From Agrocybe praecox (Eukaryota > Basidiomycota > Agaricomycetes > Agaricales > Agrocybaceae): a stretch of 17,709 nt of DNA. How positions within the stretch are numbered: the first letter of the stretch is position 1; each line of letters opens with the position of its first letter. The stretch covers positions 1-17,709 of the forward strand of contig CAXHKQ010000089.1 of NCBI GenBank assembly GCA_964017145.1, read 5' to 3'. A model generated the notes under the pieces. It worked only from the letters and a program-made list of their open reading frames with translations. It was not told where the DNA came from and searched no databases. Both the position numbers and the translations under genes were made by a program. Shown here one piece after another: positions 1-10,600 of the stretch.

Positions 1-1335
1 GACGCGTGCGCGCGCATTTGCCTGCCTCGCGATCGCCGTGCGCCGCAGTGACATTGTGTGTGTGTGAGTGTGTGTGGAGCCCGATGGCAGAGAGTGAATT
101 GGAGTGCGCGCGCGTTTATATTCTGTAATTTGTGCGTGATGGAACCAGCGGAGTCCGAGCCCGAGGTGAGCGCGGTAATGATGATAATGTCGCGCATCTC
201 GCGTTGGTTTCTCGCGAACACCGCGAACGCGGATGACGGATATTAGGAAACTAGACGTCGATGCACACACAGACAAACCGATCAATTAGACCGCATGCAA
301 ACAGTTTATACAGTAGCCGCATGCAAATCGGTACTAGTCTGCTCATTAATTTGAAACATAAACGAAATTGTGCTTCTTTGCCGTTTTGTACGTGAATTAA
401 GAATCACGCAAAATATGTAATGATGCTGTTCTGTTCAATAATCATTCTTCTATAATATTATAAAATATTGTTGAATAAAATCTTGTCTGTTGCTGAGTAC
501 GTCCTAAGTTTTGTATATGGAGAAATTGTCGAACGAGTAACCATGAATGCAAATTTTTCTATTTTTTTGTAATCACAAGAATTCGTTCACAGTTTCATTA
601 TCTTTCCATTGAGTATTCACACATTGCTCTTAGTCACTCCAGTCAAAAGTTATGGTCACGAAAACGGTGTATGGAGACAAATATATTATTCCACTCTCCG
701 AACAAAATATTCTGATTTCGAGAATGGTTGATAGGCCACAACTTCTCACTGGAGTGACTTAGAGCGCTGTGTTCATACTCTCTCGAGAGATAATGGAATT
801 GTACACAAATCCTTCTCATTGAAAAAAATGTGAAACAAATTTCTTCTAGGTTATTAGTTATTAGTTCGATCGGACTTCTCTGGACGTGCTTAGAGATACT
901 TTTCTTCAACAATGTTTTTATTTCCTACAACACGTTGAAGAAGTACGATTACGTGAATGTTTCAAATCAATGAGCTAGGGTAGTACAAGGGTAGGTCGAT
1001 AGAAGCAAGAGCGTCAAAGGAAAACGTGGGACGTCGTTCAATTAATACATTTAATTCAATTTACTTCTCAATTTAATTTACTCGTAAAACTGAAAAAATG
1101 AATCTCAACTAATTTTGATAATTCAAAAACATTCAATGCGAAAACGACAACACAGAACATAAAGTCTCTGAGATTCGGAATTACCCTCGTATGTAACGCT
1201 GGCAAATTGCAACGCACCGCCGACAAATTAAACTAATTGTGTCACACAACACAACCGATAACCAACTAAAGAGTGTAATTGAAATCAAGGTAGAGAAAAA
1301 AAAAAACGCTGTCGCGCGGTGATTACAGTACTCAC
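1..1335 (-). other. ham: Intron downstream of the CxxC exon (5' part)
   Basis: This is non-coding sequence after the consensus donor GTGAGT on the minus strand at 1330-1335; the next exon, expected to complete the first zinc finger, lies to the left of the window. Bases 1-240 are GC/CpG-rich with a GT tract near 54-76, while 250-1300 is clearly AT-rich. It contains a ~200-bp imperfect hairpin (separate entry), a direct repeat CCGCATGCAAA at 291-301 and 317-327, and two POU-type octamers ATGCAAAT at 321-328 and 547-554. No minus-strand reading frame with exon-like codon use was seen. Confidence 0.6.
596..795. repeat. ~200-bp imperfect inverted repeat (hairpin / MITE-like)
   Basis: The arms 596-655 and 736-795 align as reverse complements without gaps at about 48 of 60 positions. 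The most conserved part is AGTCACTCCAGT at 631-642, paired with ACTGGAGTGACT at 749-760. An AT-rich loop of about 80 bases separates them. Several mismatches would become G:U pairs in RNA. The arms begin with CATTATCT and end with its complement AGATAATG. I could not define a target-site duplication, so this could be a decayed fold-back/MITE transposon or a hairpin transcribed with the intron. No coding potential was recognised. Confidence 0.65.
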
Positions 1336-1760
1336 TGATCGATATCCAAACACTGGTGCTCGCACTCGATGCACTTGCAATCGATGCCCTCCTCCTCGTC
1401 GGTCTCGGGTTCCTTGTCCGAATGGTCCGCGGAACCGTTGGCGGCGCCGTTTTGCTGCTGATGATGTTGCTGCTGCTGTTGGGCGAGCGAGGCGTGCAGG
1501 TGCAAATCGGCGGAGGACTGGGCGGACCTGACCGGCAGGAATCCGTGTTGTAGTTGGTGCTGCTTGCTGCTGCTGTTGGAGATTATGCTGATGCTGATGC
1601 TGTTGCTGTTGCTGCTGCTGGAACTGGAGATGAGCGTGCAAATTATGCTGGCTGGCGGCGAGTGATCGGCTGAGGGCGTTGGACTGATGGCGGTCGCCGA
1701 TGGACAGATCGAGCTCGTTGGCGTTGTAGTCTTCGTCGCCGGTGCCGCTGTGCTGGGAGC
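1336..1760 (-). CDS. ham: PRDM protein exon: His/Gln-rich linker, acidic region, start of zinc finger 1 (contains a frame switch)
   Basis: This internal exon encodes the linker between the PR domain and the zinc fingers. The acceptor is CCCCAG at 1761-1766. The donor is GTGAGT at 1330-1335, just after a GATCA exon end. Entered in phase 1 from the exon at 6343-6457, it reads GSQHSGTGDEDYNANELDLS, then a Leu/His stretch and a poly-Gln/His tract, with nearly every third base C or G. After the tract that frame becomes Arg-rich and meets a stop in the intron. The +1 frame instead takes over the C/G wobble bias and reads a second Gln run, then NGAANGSADHSDKEPETDEE and GIDCKCIECEHQCLDIDQ. An extra T at about 1564-1565 (plus strand CTGCTTGCTGC) accounts for the switch. 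The CIEC pair after an acidic stretch matches the position of the first, atypical finger in MECOM/PRDM16, so the finger would be completed on the next exon. The protein is a nuclear DNA-binding regulator by family. The exon is secure; the frame break may be an allele or a sequence error. Confidence 0.8.
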
Positions 1761-4700
1761 CTGGGGATCCGAATCAAAAATGGGCTTTCGTTAGAATTAT
1801 GTTGCACTGTAGAAACAATTTTAAACGAGGAACTGATTGAGAAGGACTGCACTATGTTTGAAATATATCACCTACTCCTAGGGACTGATGAGGAACCGTT
1901 CGATGGCTGCAGCTAATAGTATGTTGCACGTTTGACGGATCTTCACTGACTGACGCTCTCCAAACTCACATCCGTACTCGTCTTCGGACGTCACACAATT
2001 GGCAGGACACACCACCAACGCAACGCATAAGCATACAATTTTCCATATTGTACCCAAAACACAACAATCGAGTGCGCGCTACCCCCACTTTTTTATACCA
2101 CCACCACCACAACAGCACTGGTCATTCCATATACACACACGCACTCACACACACACACTCATTACTAATCGTGGCGACGACCACGACATGGAAAAACAGT
2201 GCATGCATGTGAAGCATACTAGTATAATACGATGAATATTATGGTGAGCGGCAAACGTTAATAATACATGCAAACTAAACACGCATATTCATCATGATGG
2301 GGTGTGAATCAGAAGTGAGTCGGTTCCCAAACCGCCAGACTGTCTGCACGAACCGTCGTCGTCGTCGTCGTGGTCAATGATTTTCCAAGCATTACGCGCG
2401 GCGACGAAGACAGGGAAGACATGGTAGAATGCATGCGGCGGGGGATCATATCGCACTGCGTTCGGTGCAATGCGCGCGTATTGCACACAGGTGTGAGCGC
2501 GAAGGGTGTTTTCGACTCGAGGGGTTGACTTGTGTAAGGATGACGGTTATGCGGTTACCGTATTCGAAATTGTGCCGTTGTCTTGTACGAGCTGCTGCTT
2601 TTTTTTAGAGACTTTGGTCTCAATTCAGTTGAAAATATACTGCCTTTTAACAACATAGACAGAATGGGGCAATTTCATAGCATAATTGTTAAACTGTTGT
2701 AGATTCATAAATCGGACTAGGATAATTTTGTATGTAACTATCACGGTTCAATCCTTCAATTCATAGGTTCTAGTTTACTGTTCATAATTGCTCCTTACAA
2801 TGCGCAGAAGTTGATAACATTTTGACGATAACTTCTACAATTCAATCGTTGATGAACAAAAATTAATTCCCACGCTAGCAGACTCTAGTCGCTGCCGATC
2901 TACATAATTGCATATTCCACGAACGCATAATCGTATTCACTTTACGTTAACGTGCCATACCGATCGCCGCCACAGACACACACCTGGACAAGGAATGCAT
3001 GCGCTCGTGCGAAGAACTTCCCGAGCGCGCTGAACCTTGAAGAGGCGCGCGCGCGGACGAGCCATATGGCCAAGACAATGTCCATATACTACGCGATCGC
3101 GCGCAAAACTCACACGCAAGAAGTGCATTGTGTGCGTGAGAACTTGTGACTTGTGCATAGAATTCGTCCTCATAATCATGCGGCGGTTGACTCACAAATA
3201 TCATCAATTCGACAACGGCCTACAATTCCATGTCGCACGTGCCACGAACGAAATCAACGCGTGTCTACTTTTGATCTCTGATTGACGCCGCCGCACCGCG
3301 ATTTCAATGTTGCGATTGCAGAGCATAATTTCAGTTAACCAGCGCACGAAACAAAACCGTCGACCCTCTCTCGCCGCGCCAGGCACTCTCGGCCGGAAGC
3401 GTTTGACTTCTGAAATCAACCCCCGACGGCGGGCCAACGAAAACCGCACACACAAACGGTTATGCAGCCTAGCATTAAAGCACGGCAGCACGCGAAAGGT
3501 GAGGGTGCTTGCATGCCCGTTTCCGGCCGAGTGCAACGATTATTTAACCTGTTTGCGGTGTGAGCTACACAAACACACACACGCACACACAATACAAACG
3601 GCAACTCGGTCACTCAAGGCTCAAGTGCCCAGAAACCCGGGTGGTGGTTTATGTTGTATGTTGCTGGTGGTATATGTGTATGCCAACTGCGCGTGCGCAC
3701 AGGTCGTTTGAAGTGAAGTGCGGTGAGTGTTTGTGCATGTATAGTATGTTGGGAGTTTCACAGTTACTTGCACCTGTTGGGCTGGACCGATTAGCATTTG
3801 ACCGTTACAACCACACACACTCACCATCCTTAACGCGCAATGCTCAACGGAAGAAATCAAAAATCATGGGCGACACACCGTTTACATTTCCGATGGAGTT
3901 CAATTACTAAGCTTTCTACAAATCGATTCGACTTGTGATGTCGAACGAATTTCGAACGTTTACATAACGTTTAAACCCGCAGCATTAAACACACACACAC
4001 CCCGACTTGGCGTGACAATTGGTTTTCACTCCACGCGCATGCTGTGCAAAGTCCTTGTACCGAACACACACACGCACACCCGAAAACAGAAGCGATGACA
4101 CGTCCCTACAAAACACACACACGATCATCACACATCATAAGTGTTGTGTGCGTACGTGTATCATGCCGGGATGAACTCTCGTTCACCCTTAGCGTGCACA
4201 GCGTGAAATCGACCTACACATGTAGCCGCTGCGTGAGCATAAGCAGACAACAAAGGTTCGTAGCTCGTGCACGCGCCTCGATCGCGCAATTTAATGACGT
4301 GCGTGAAGAACAGACACACACACACGCGGATCTGTCTCCTCGGCGTCACATCATCATCACCACCACCACGTGCCAGAAACATATGCAATATGCGGGACCT
4401 CAAACATATGCAACATACAACAACCCTTCGTCGTCGTCATAGTGTCACGGACAAGGAGATCACAATTAAACGCACGCACATATTCACGCACGATTGACTA
4501 ATCCTTCACTCCGGGTGTGTATGTGCAAAACATAGTGTGGCCAATCCATGCGGATCGCTGTGAATCACGTGCGCGCGCGCGCCCGTTATGTTTAGGCTTT
4601 AATTTGTTGGCGCGTGGTTAAAAGTCATTTATTCCGATCGCGTGAGCATGCACACACAACAACCCTTTTTATGTACACACATACGCACCACGGCAGTGAT

Positions 4701-6342
4701 TAATGTCAGAAGCGTGTTCGGTTGTTTTTTATGTCGCCCCTTCGCGAGCTGTCTGCACGTATTTGTGCTCGAGCTCTGCGGAGTCTAGTGACAACTCAAT
4801 TATGTCGACGACGCCGGCGTCGGATGAAACATACACTTTCGATTCGAATGTGCGCGCTTTTGTCTCCGATCGCGCGACGACCATAATTTGATCACTGCTC
4901 TGCGCGTGAAAATACTGCGTGACATTTGACTGGTTTATGTGCGCCAGCGAGCGATGACAAAAAATAGCGACGACGGAGCGATGCGACGACGACGCTCCGC
5001 GAGCGTCCAAATTTATGCTCCGAACCGCAAATGATGGGCTTTCTGTGCACGTGGGTCGAACGCTCGATGTCGCGCGTCGGTTTCACGTGCGCTCACGCGC
5101 TCGCCGACGATTTACGATTCGCAGAGCATAGCACGCACGTATACGTTCGCAGGCAAGCGCGTCACAACTAGATCCGCGCAGATACGCATCGCACGTCGCG
5201 TATCAACTATGAAATTGCACAAACTGCAATGCAATGCTCGACGACGACGACGACTGTTGACTCTATCGGACGCGCAAATCTCCGTGTGCGTGCACACGAA
5301 CAACACGTTGAGAGTGTCGTCGTCGTCGTCGTCGTGACGACAGGCGCTCGACACATGCGTGCGCGTGCGAGCTAGTTTATGCATATACGCACGGTTTGTG
5401 TGGGTCGATTGGTCGTCTGAGTTGCGAATGCGGTGAACAAACGCACACACAAAAGCACACCAACATCTGCCGCACCCTGCCCGGCTCGCACAAAACGATC
5501 CCGAATGAGTTTGCGCAATTCACACTCACTAAGCATAGTACACACCGCACACACAGTTTTAATATGCGCGATGATGTCGGGTGCGATATGGGATATTGGA
5601 TTATAAAAATCCCAAACACACTCAATTATAATAGCCGACGATACGGCTTCTGTGCTGCTGCTGATGCTCACATGCAGGCCTCTCGCAGATGGATGGACGT
5701 GTCACGCGCACAGATTCACACAACATAATTGAATACAGCACTCGCACCCGCGTCGATGATGATGTCATATTCTATGTTGTGCGGCGTGCTCGTTCGACGC
5801 GTGCCTCGTGCCATCCATCGATCGTGTGTGATATGAGGGTAATTTAACCCTTTTTATTGGCCGTTATTAAAACCGAGTGCACGCACAAAAGGCGTGCGAA
5901 TTTATGGCCCGTGCGTATGTGTGTGTGAATAATGTGCGCATTTGACACACACGCCACCGAAGATCAATCCTTTCGCAGCCAATACTACACATTTGTCGGC
6001 TCTATTGTTGGGCAATGATCATTAATCAATGTTGCGTCGGAATCGCGCGTGCGGAGTGCGGATGACTTCGCGATGGGACGATGCCACGCGCGCGCGCAGA
6101 TGCAGGTCGAAGTCGCAACAGATAATGTGCTGTGCGAGTGTCAATCGATAAACGACGATGGCATCATAAATCAATGTTATACGGCTTCTGTCTGTTTGCG
6201 CGCGAGTGTTTGTTAGTTTAGTGTGCCGATTTATATCGAATCGATTTTATTATACGTGCGAAAACGGTGCGCTCCATTCACTTTGGCGCGTGTGGGCATA
6301 AATTGGATTCAAATGTTGAATGTGTCTCTGTGGTTCGCTCAC
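1761..6342 (-). other. ham: 4.6-kb intron between the PR-domain end and the Gln-rich exon
   Basis: The donor is GTGAGC at 6337-6342 and the acceptor CCCCAG at 1761-1766. The intron interrupts a codon after base 1. Most of it is CA/GT- and CG-rich: CAC-rich runs at 2133-2160, 3572-3592 and 3991-4002, (CGT)6 at 2354-2371, an alternating GTGCGC run near 4569-4583, and GTC repeats at 5316-5335. An AT-rich island lies at about 2590-2950. AAACATATGCAA recurs 25 bases apart at 4377-4388 and 4402-4413. In MECOM/PRDM16 relatives a promoter for the form lacking the PR domain lies downstream of the PR exons, so this intron could hold one. No promoter was recognised. The open frames here follow the repeats. 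Confidence 0.7.
5316..5335. repeat. GTC trinucleotide tract
   Basis: Six tandem GTC units plus GT in the intron between the PR-domain end and the Gln-rich exon. A similar (CGT)6 tract is at 2354-2371 and a shorter CGA tract at 12711-12723. None lies in an exon. Confidence 0.9.
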
Positions 6343-6457
6343 CTGTTTCTCGGTCGCTTCGATCGTCCTGCGAGAAGTTTCCCATCTGCTGCGGTTCGCG
6401 CGGCATCGAGCGCAGCTCGCTGCCGGCCGGAATGTCGTGCATCACCTCGTAGCACAT
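6343..6457 (-). CDS. ham: PRDM protein exon: C-terminal part of the PR domain
   Basis: This 115-bp exon enters in phase 0 after the acceptor TCGATAG (the pyrimidine-rich run TTTTTTTTCTTC lies just upstream) and leaves in phase 1 at ACAG|GTGAGC. It encodes 38 residues starting MCYEVMHDIPAGSELRSMPR and ending QDDRSDRET. The block YEVMHDIPAGSEL corresponds to the final PR-domain strand and turn, which reads Y-x-V-x-x-D-I-x-P-G-E-E-L in MECOM/PRDM16. The family's hydrophobic LLL/LLV after it is replaced by RSMP. The first codon is ATG, but the phase-0 junction with the upstream exon shows it is internal and not a start. The segment after PREPQQMG is a hydrophilic linker running into the Gln-rich exon. 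Confidence 0.85.
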
Positions 6458-6527
6458 CTATCGAATGAAGAAAAAAAACCGAAGACGTTAGAAATTTGAA
6501 TGCATTATTTGCAATTGTGTTGCTTAC
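6458..6527 (-). other. ham: 70-bp phase-0 intron within the PR domain
   Basis: The donor is GTAAGC at 6522-6527 and the acceptor TAG at 6458-6460, preceded by an uninterrupted run of T. The length is typical of short insect introns. It joins AAATTC to ATGTGC without breaking a codon. No other structure was seen. Confidence 0.85.
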
Positions 6528-6656
6528 GAATTTGGCGGCAAAAAAGCACTGAACGTTAGCGTCGGTCGGGTTGGAAACGATTCGGATCTGCTTCAGCCAC
6601 TGTGCCGATTGGGTGGTCAGTTCGAAGAAGCCGCGGTGCGTTGAGTCGTCCAGGAC
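6528..6656 (-). CDS. ham: PRDM protein exon: central PR domain (WLKxIR block)
   Basis: This 129-bp exon is phase 0 at both ends and encodes 43 residues. It begins VLDDSTHRGFFELTT, continues QSAQWLKQIRIVSNPTDANV and ends QCFFAAKF. WLKQIR matches the WLKYIR block of MECOM and PRDM16 better than the WMRYV or WLRFV of other PRDM classes. DANVQCF occupies the place of the family's QNLxxCQ motif. FFEL corresponds to the KFCIDAS-type strand. The acceptor is CTACAG at 6657-6662 and the donor GTAAGC. With the exon at 14583-14753 it completes the W-E-V/I-L-D block. PR domains usually lack the SET NHSC motif, as here. Methyltransferase activity is reported for vertebrate PRDM3/16 but cannot be assumed from this sequence. 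Confidence 0.9.
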
Positions 6657-6757
6657 CTGTAGAATTGCATAAATGGAATTTAATATTTATTGCAAGTATG
6701 AATAACTCAGATTTGAAATCGTATGAACAAAATATGTACTGTACATTCGAACGATAT

Positions 6758-6851
6758 ATTTTATAGCAACTGCCGACGCGCCACCTGGCGGGAAAATATC
6801 AGAACCACGACCACTGGTGGTATGAAACATAACTATGCTTTGCTATAAAAT
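6758..6851. repeat. 94-bp segment bounded by 12-bp inverted repeats
   Basis: ATTTTATAGCAA at 6758-6769 is repeated as its exact reverse complement at 6840-6851. The interior holds the CTCF-like site and the short palindrome ACCACTGGTGGT. It could be a tiny non-autonomous element or a coincidental AT-rich inverted repeat. No target duplication is clear. Confidence 0.35.
6778..6791 (-). promoter_or_regulatory. Candidate CTCF insulator site
   Basis: Read on the minus strand, the 14 bases are CCGCCAGGTGGCGC. They match the conserved animal CTCF core CCASYAGRKGGCRS at 13 of 14 positions, with the only difference at position 3. The site lies in the large intron, 121 bp beyond the nearest PR exon. 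The same bases contain the E-box CACCTG at 6782-6787, so Snail/Scratch- or bHLH-type factors are an alternative. Motif match only; occupancy is not shown. Confidence 0.4.
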
Positions 6852-7566
6852 GAAGGGTGTGTGTCCGAGATTAGAGAACGTTACATAAAATACATGAAGC
6901 ATGTTAGAAAAATACAACTTGGTGCCTTTTCCCATTGAGAAAACCTTCTGCCCCTAATTCTCTGTCCGATCAATTATGGTCTAAATTCAATTGGAGGCCT
7001 TGGATTACATTTATCATCATAGTTTTTTGCAATCGACTTACGCAGTGTTGTCGAAACATTTCTGCATTTGATTCAATTCTGCAACTGTACATATATATAT
7101 GAAAAGAAATAATAACAGTATAAATACCTAAATATGATTTTAAAAATCACAAATAATCGAAATCATTGTCTTATTTCCAATTCGCGAGATTCAGCCACAA
7201 ATCAAAACCACACCCCATTCACAAACACTCCGCGTACAATCTTATCATTCGGCGCTTGTAGCATAACTCACATACTGCTATATACACATCTAATTGACTT
7301 GGCCCGCTGACACCGCGTTTAACACATACACCCAGACGAGTAATTTGCAGCAAATAGCTACTATCTGCGCCCCTCTTTCGAACTCACACACACACACAAA
7401 TCACACGCTGTTGCTCATCGCAGCTCATCGCGCCTCGAGCATGCTCGACGAGACCCGCCCTCGAAAAACAGCCGGCGGTGCGGCGAGCGTTCGTTCGTGT
7501 GCGAGCGCGTGTGTTTGCGCAAGAGGCGCGCGCGCGTGTTCGTTATTTATGTAGTGCTCGATGGGG

Positions 7567-7568
<2 letters not shown>

Positions 7569-7602
<34 letters not shown>
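7569..7602. repeat. (CA)17 microsatellite
   Basis: A perfect 34-base CA dinucleotide run, the longest uninterrupted one in the window. Its translations give the Thr/His or Val/Cys ORFs of the neighbourhood, which are not genes. Confidence 0.98.
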
Positions 7603-7606
<4 letters not shown>

Positions 7607-10600
7607 AACACACTGCACGCATGCACACAGAACACCGACAGCTAATTGAATAATTATCTATGCTCGATAAACTGAAGAAAGCGTCCGCTCTAGCTGGCGC
7701 GGGCGCATCGCCGATGTCGATGTACATACATATGTTGAGCTATGTTCTAGCGTGTGTGTGGAAGTGTGAGTGAAGCGATTTGGTGCGCGTGTTTTATTGT
7801 GGCCTGATGTTCTATGACATAGTGTGACGACTGGTGGTGTAATAATTTCAAGTCGTGCGATGCACTCGCTGCTAATCGCGTTGATAGTCTGGAAAATTAG
7901 TTCAAAGCAGACGCGCGCGTTAATGTGCTTGAGAAAATGCATGCGCACACATTTTCATGTTTCCTATGCCACATACGGTCGTCCAGCACGTTTTGTCGCG
8001 CGATTGTCCACGCTAAAATGATCGATAAAATGCACTGCCGGTCGGGAAAACTGGCATGTTTTATGTTACATCACGTATTTCGTCGTATGTTTGATGGTGA
8101 TGATGCTGCAACCTGACACAATGATCGACCAATTTGACACCGTGCTCGCTCGAATCCGAACGCGCCGATCGGATTCTATCAAACAGATCGATTTACATGC
8201 GCAACATAGAAACATGTTCGAACAACAAATATCCGACACCGGCATTCGAATTCGATTTGAATTCAGCGACACGTTTCTGGCACGTTCGGCAGATAGTTTG
8301 GTGATTCTATTTGTGTGACACACGCGCACATCGAATCGGCAGCATAACGTGCCGAAGGGATCATCGCTCGACTGCGGCGAGGGAAAAGAGTGCAGAAGCA
8401 TAAAAACGATGACAACGACGTCGACGATCAGCAGTAGCAGCAGCATAGCAGCATTATGCTGCGTAAATCGTGCATGTCGTCCGTCCGCCCACATCGATAC
8501 ACTTTCAAGCACATCCTGCACGCACGCACAGACACACAGATGGACACACGATCTGAATACGGTCGCTCTCTCACTTGCCATTCATCCGAACACCGACAAA
8601 CGCTTCTCTGCCATTGTCATCGCCATCGCCGGTGATGAAATCCGTACCGTTCCCATTCAGACGCAAAACGTTTTTCGTCCGAAAAAAATTAGATTATATT
8701 ACGAGCGAGCACATCACACACACGGATGAGGATTAACCTTGCCAACGGCAGCGGACGAGATTATCACGTGTGTGTTTGTTTGGTGACGAAGATACACACA
8801 GACACAGATTTCTATCCCTGGATGTGCCAAGTGTGAAAAGCGGTCGATTGTCGTCTAGTGGACGAGTGAAAAATCTGCCATTTAACTCGGGTGCTTATCC
8901 CGATAGTAGGAAATTGCGTGTGCCAATGTTTGCTTTCTTATGTGCATGTGCATGTGCACGCGGATTAAGACGCATGTGTGAAACTGTCGCAGCTCGATCG
9001 CCCATCCAGCCGACTGACACACTTTGGGCAAGGAGATGAAAAGAATGGAAATAGATGCGCTGTCATTCCGGTCGACCGTCCGACCGGTGATGTTTGACCG
9101 CAGCATCAAAGCACGACACGACACATATGCTCGCCGTTCCTGGTAAACGGTTTTTGCGGAAAGTGCGCCGGTTTAATTGCACATGTTTGTGTGCGTTTTT
9201 GTGTGTGTCACACACAGTCAGACAATGTTCCGGCCCCCCGTTTGCGCAACAGCCTCGCAATTATATAATAATAATTTTATGACAGAGCGTGTGTGCGCGA
9301 ATGCGCCGAAAACGATTAATCTAGATATTTCACAGTTCGTTACATCGCGCACGCTCGAAGCGAGTCATAAACATACAACAGCAAGCAAGAGCGTCAGACG
9401 CAGACGCGAAAATTATCCCCTCTCATCTGCCAAGCGCCGCCCACACACACACACATACAAACATTACAGAACTATAACTTACATGTGTGCATGTGTGCAT
9501 TCTCACACATGACTGAACATCTCACTTTGGCTGCGCGTAATCATAATTCCATAATGCTGGAAAAAATATACAGACGATTTGCTAAATGGATCGGATCAGC
9601 CGCAGCAGCATCTGTTTTCGAGTGTTTTATGACTTATGCTGAGCACTGGCTGTGTATGGCATGAGAACAACATACATATTTTATTCGTCTCGATTTCCGC
9701 CCTGCCCAATCGATGTATCCGATTCCAATTACCGATATTGTGAGAGAGAGCGAGTGTTGTCATTACATTACATTATCATATTGAAAACGACCCGACGAAT
9801 TACGTATGCAAATCGTGCGCTGCTCTCTGATTCGACGTCTGACTGAAGGGCGCGCGCTTGTACACCGAACAATATCGAACAATATAAAAAAGACAAAACA
9901 ATCCAATCAATATGTGTCGCACTGGTTGGGCATGAGAAAAATGGGAGCGCACTATGGAATACATACAAAAAATGACTCCAATGCAGCACGAGTGTTCCGA
10001 GAAAATTTAATTACACGCATTTTGACCATTTTATCGAAACGACCATGCATTTCTGTGTGCCCTTACACACACGCAATCACGACCAGCGAGAGAGCTTTTA
10101 TGTCGCGCAGCCGCAGCCGCCGTGTGCGCGATTTTGATCGTTTTCCAGTTAACGACGAGAGCCGCCCGCTTGCTCCGCATGATTATTATGCTGTTTTTTT
10201 CGTGATGATGTGTGGCGACTAGAATTTTTACAGTCAGCGTCGTGTTTATCCGTAAAATATTATGTGCGCTCGCATAATGCATCAAAAATCGACGAATCCG
10301 GCGACGTTCGACGCCCTCACTGTGTGTGACACATTTGGCGTGAAATCGGCGGCGTGTCTCGCCGAATGCGCTCCTCCAAGAATGCCACCCAGACGCATCA
10401 AACAGACGCGCTGCGCAGCAGTTCTCAGATTAACACTCCGACTGACTAAGCGAATCGCGCGGTAGCTGGGTGGCGAAATTAATTGCCCACGGAATTGGCG
10501 TATGTTCATTGTTTAACCGCACCACCGTATGTGTGTGCGTGTGATAAACATCGCGATTCTGAAATATTCACTTAGTTTCGCATATATCTCTATATGGCAT

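Noticed and set aside
2754..2765. GGTTCAATCC, like a tRNA B box.
   Set aside because: No A box, acceptor stem or cloverleaf could be found upstream.
4044..4442. 132-codon plus-strand open frame rich in Thr and His.
   Set aside because: Translation of CACACA and ATCACC repeats. Many similar His/Thr ORFs occur across the window (for example 17290-17697, minus strand).
6457..6457. ATG at the beginning of the exon 6343-6457 as a start codon for a shorter protein.
   Set aside because: It directly follows a TAG acceptor with a strong pyrimidine tract, and the phase-0 junction continues the PR domain without a gap.
8066..8581. 171-codon minus-strand open frame, the longest in the window, with a hydrophobic Leu/Ile/Val stretch.
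   Set aside because: The hydrophobic run comes from translated GCT/GAC simple repeats. Codon use is unlike the PRDM exons, it is Cys/Arg-rich with no domain, and it lies inside the large intron.
9806..10222. 138-codon plus-strand open frame with an Arg-Ser run.
   Set aside because: No domain, no wobble bias, no splice or start context. The RS stretch is a short GCAGCC repeat.
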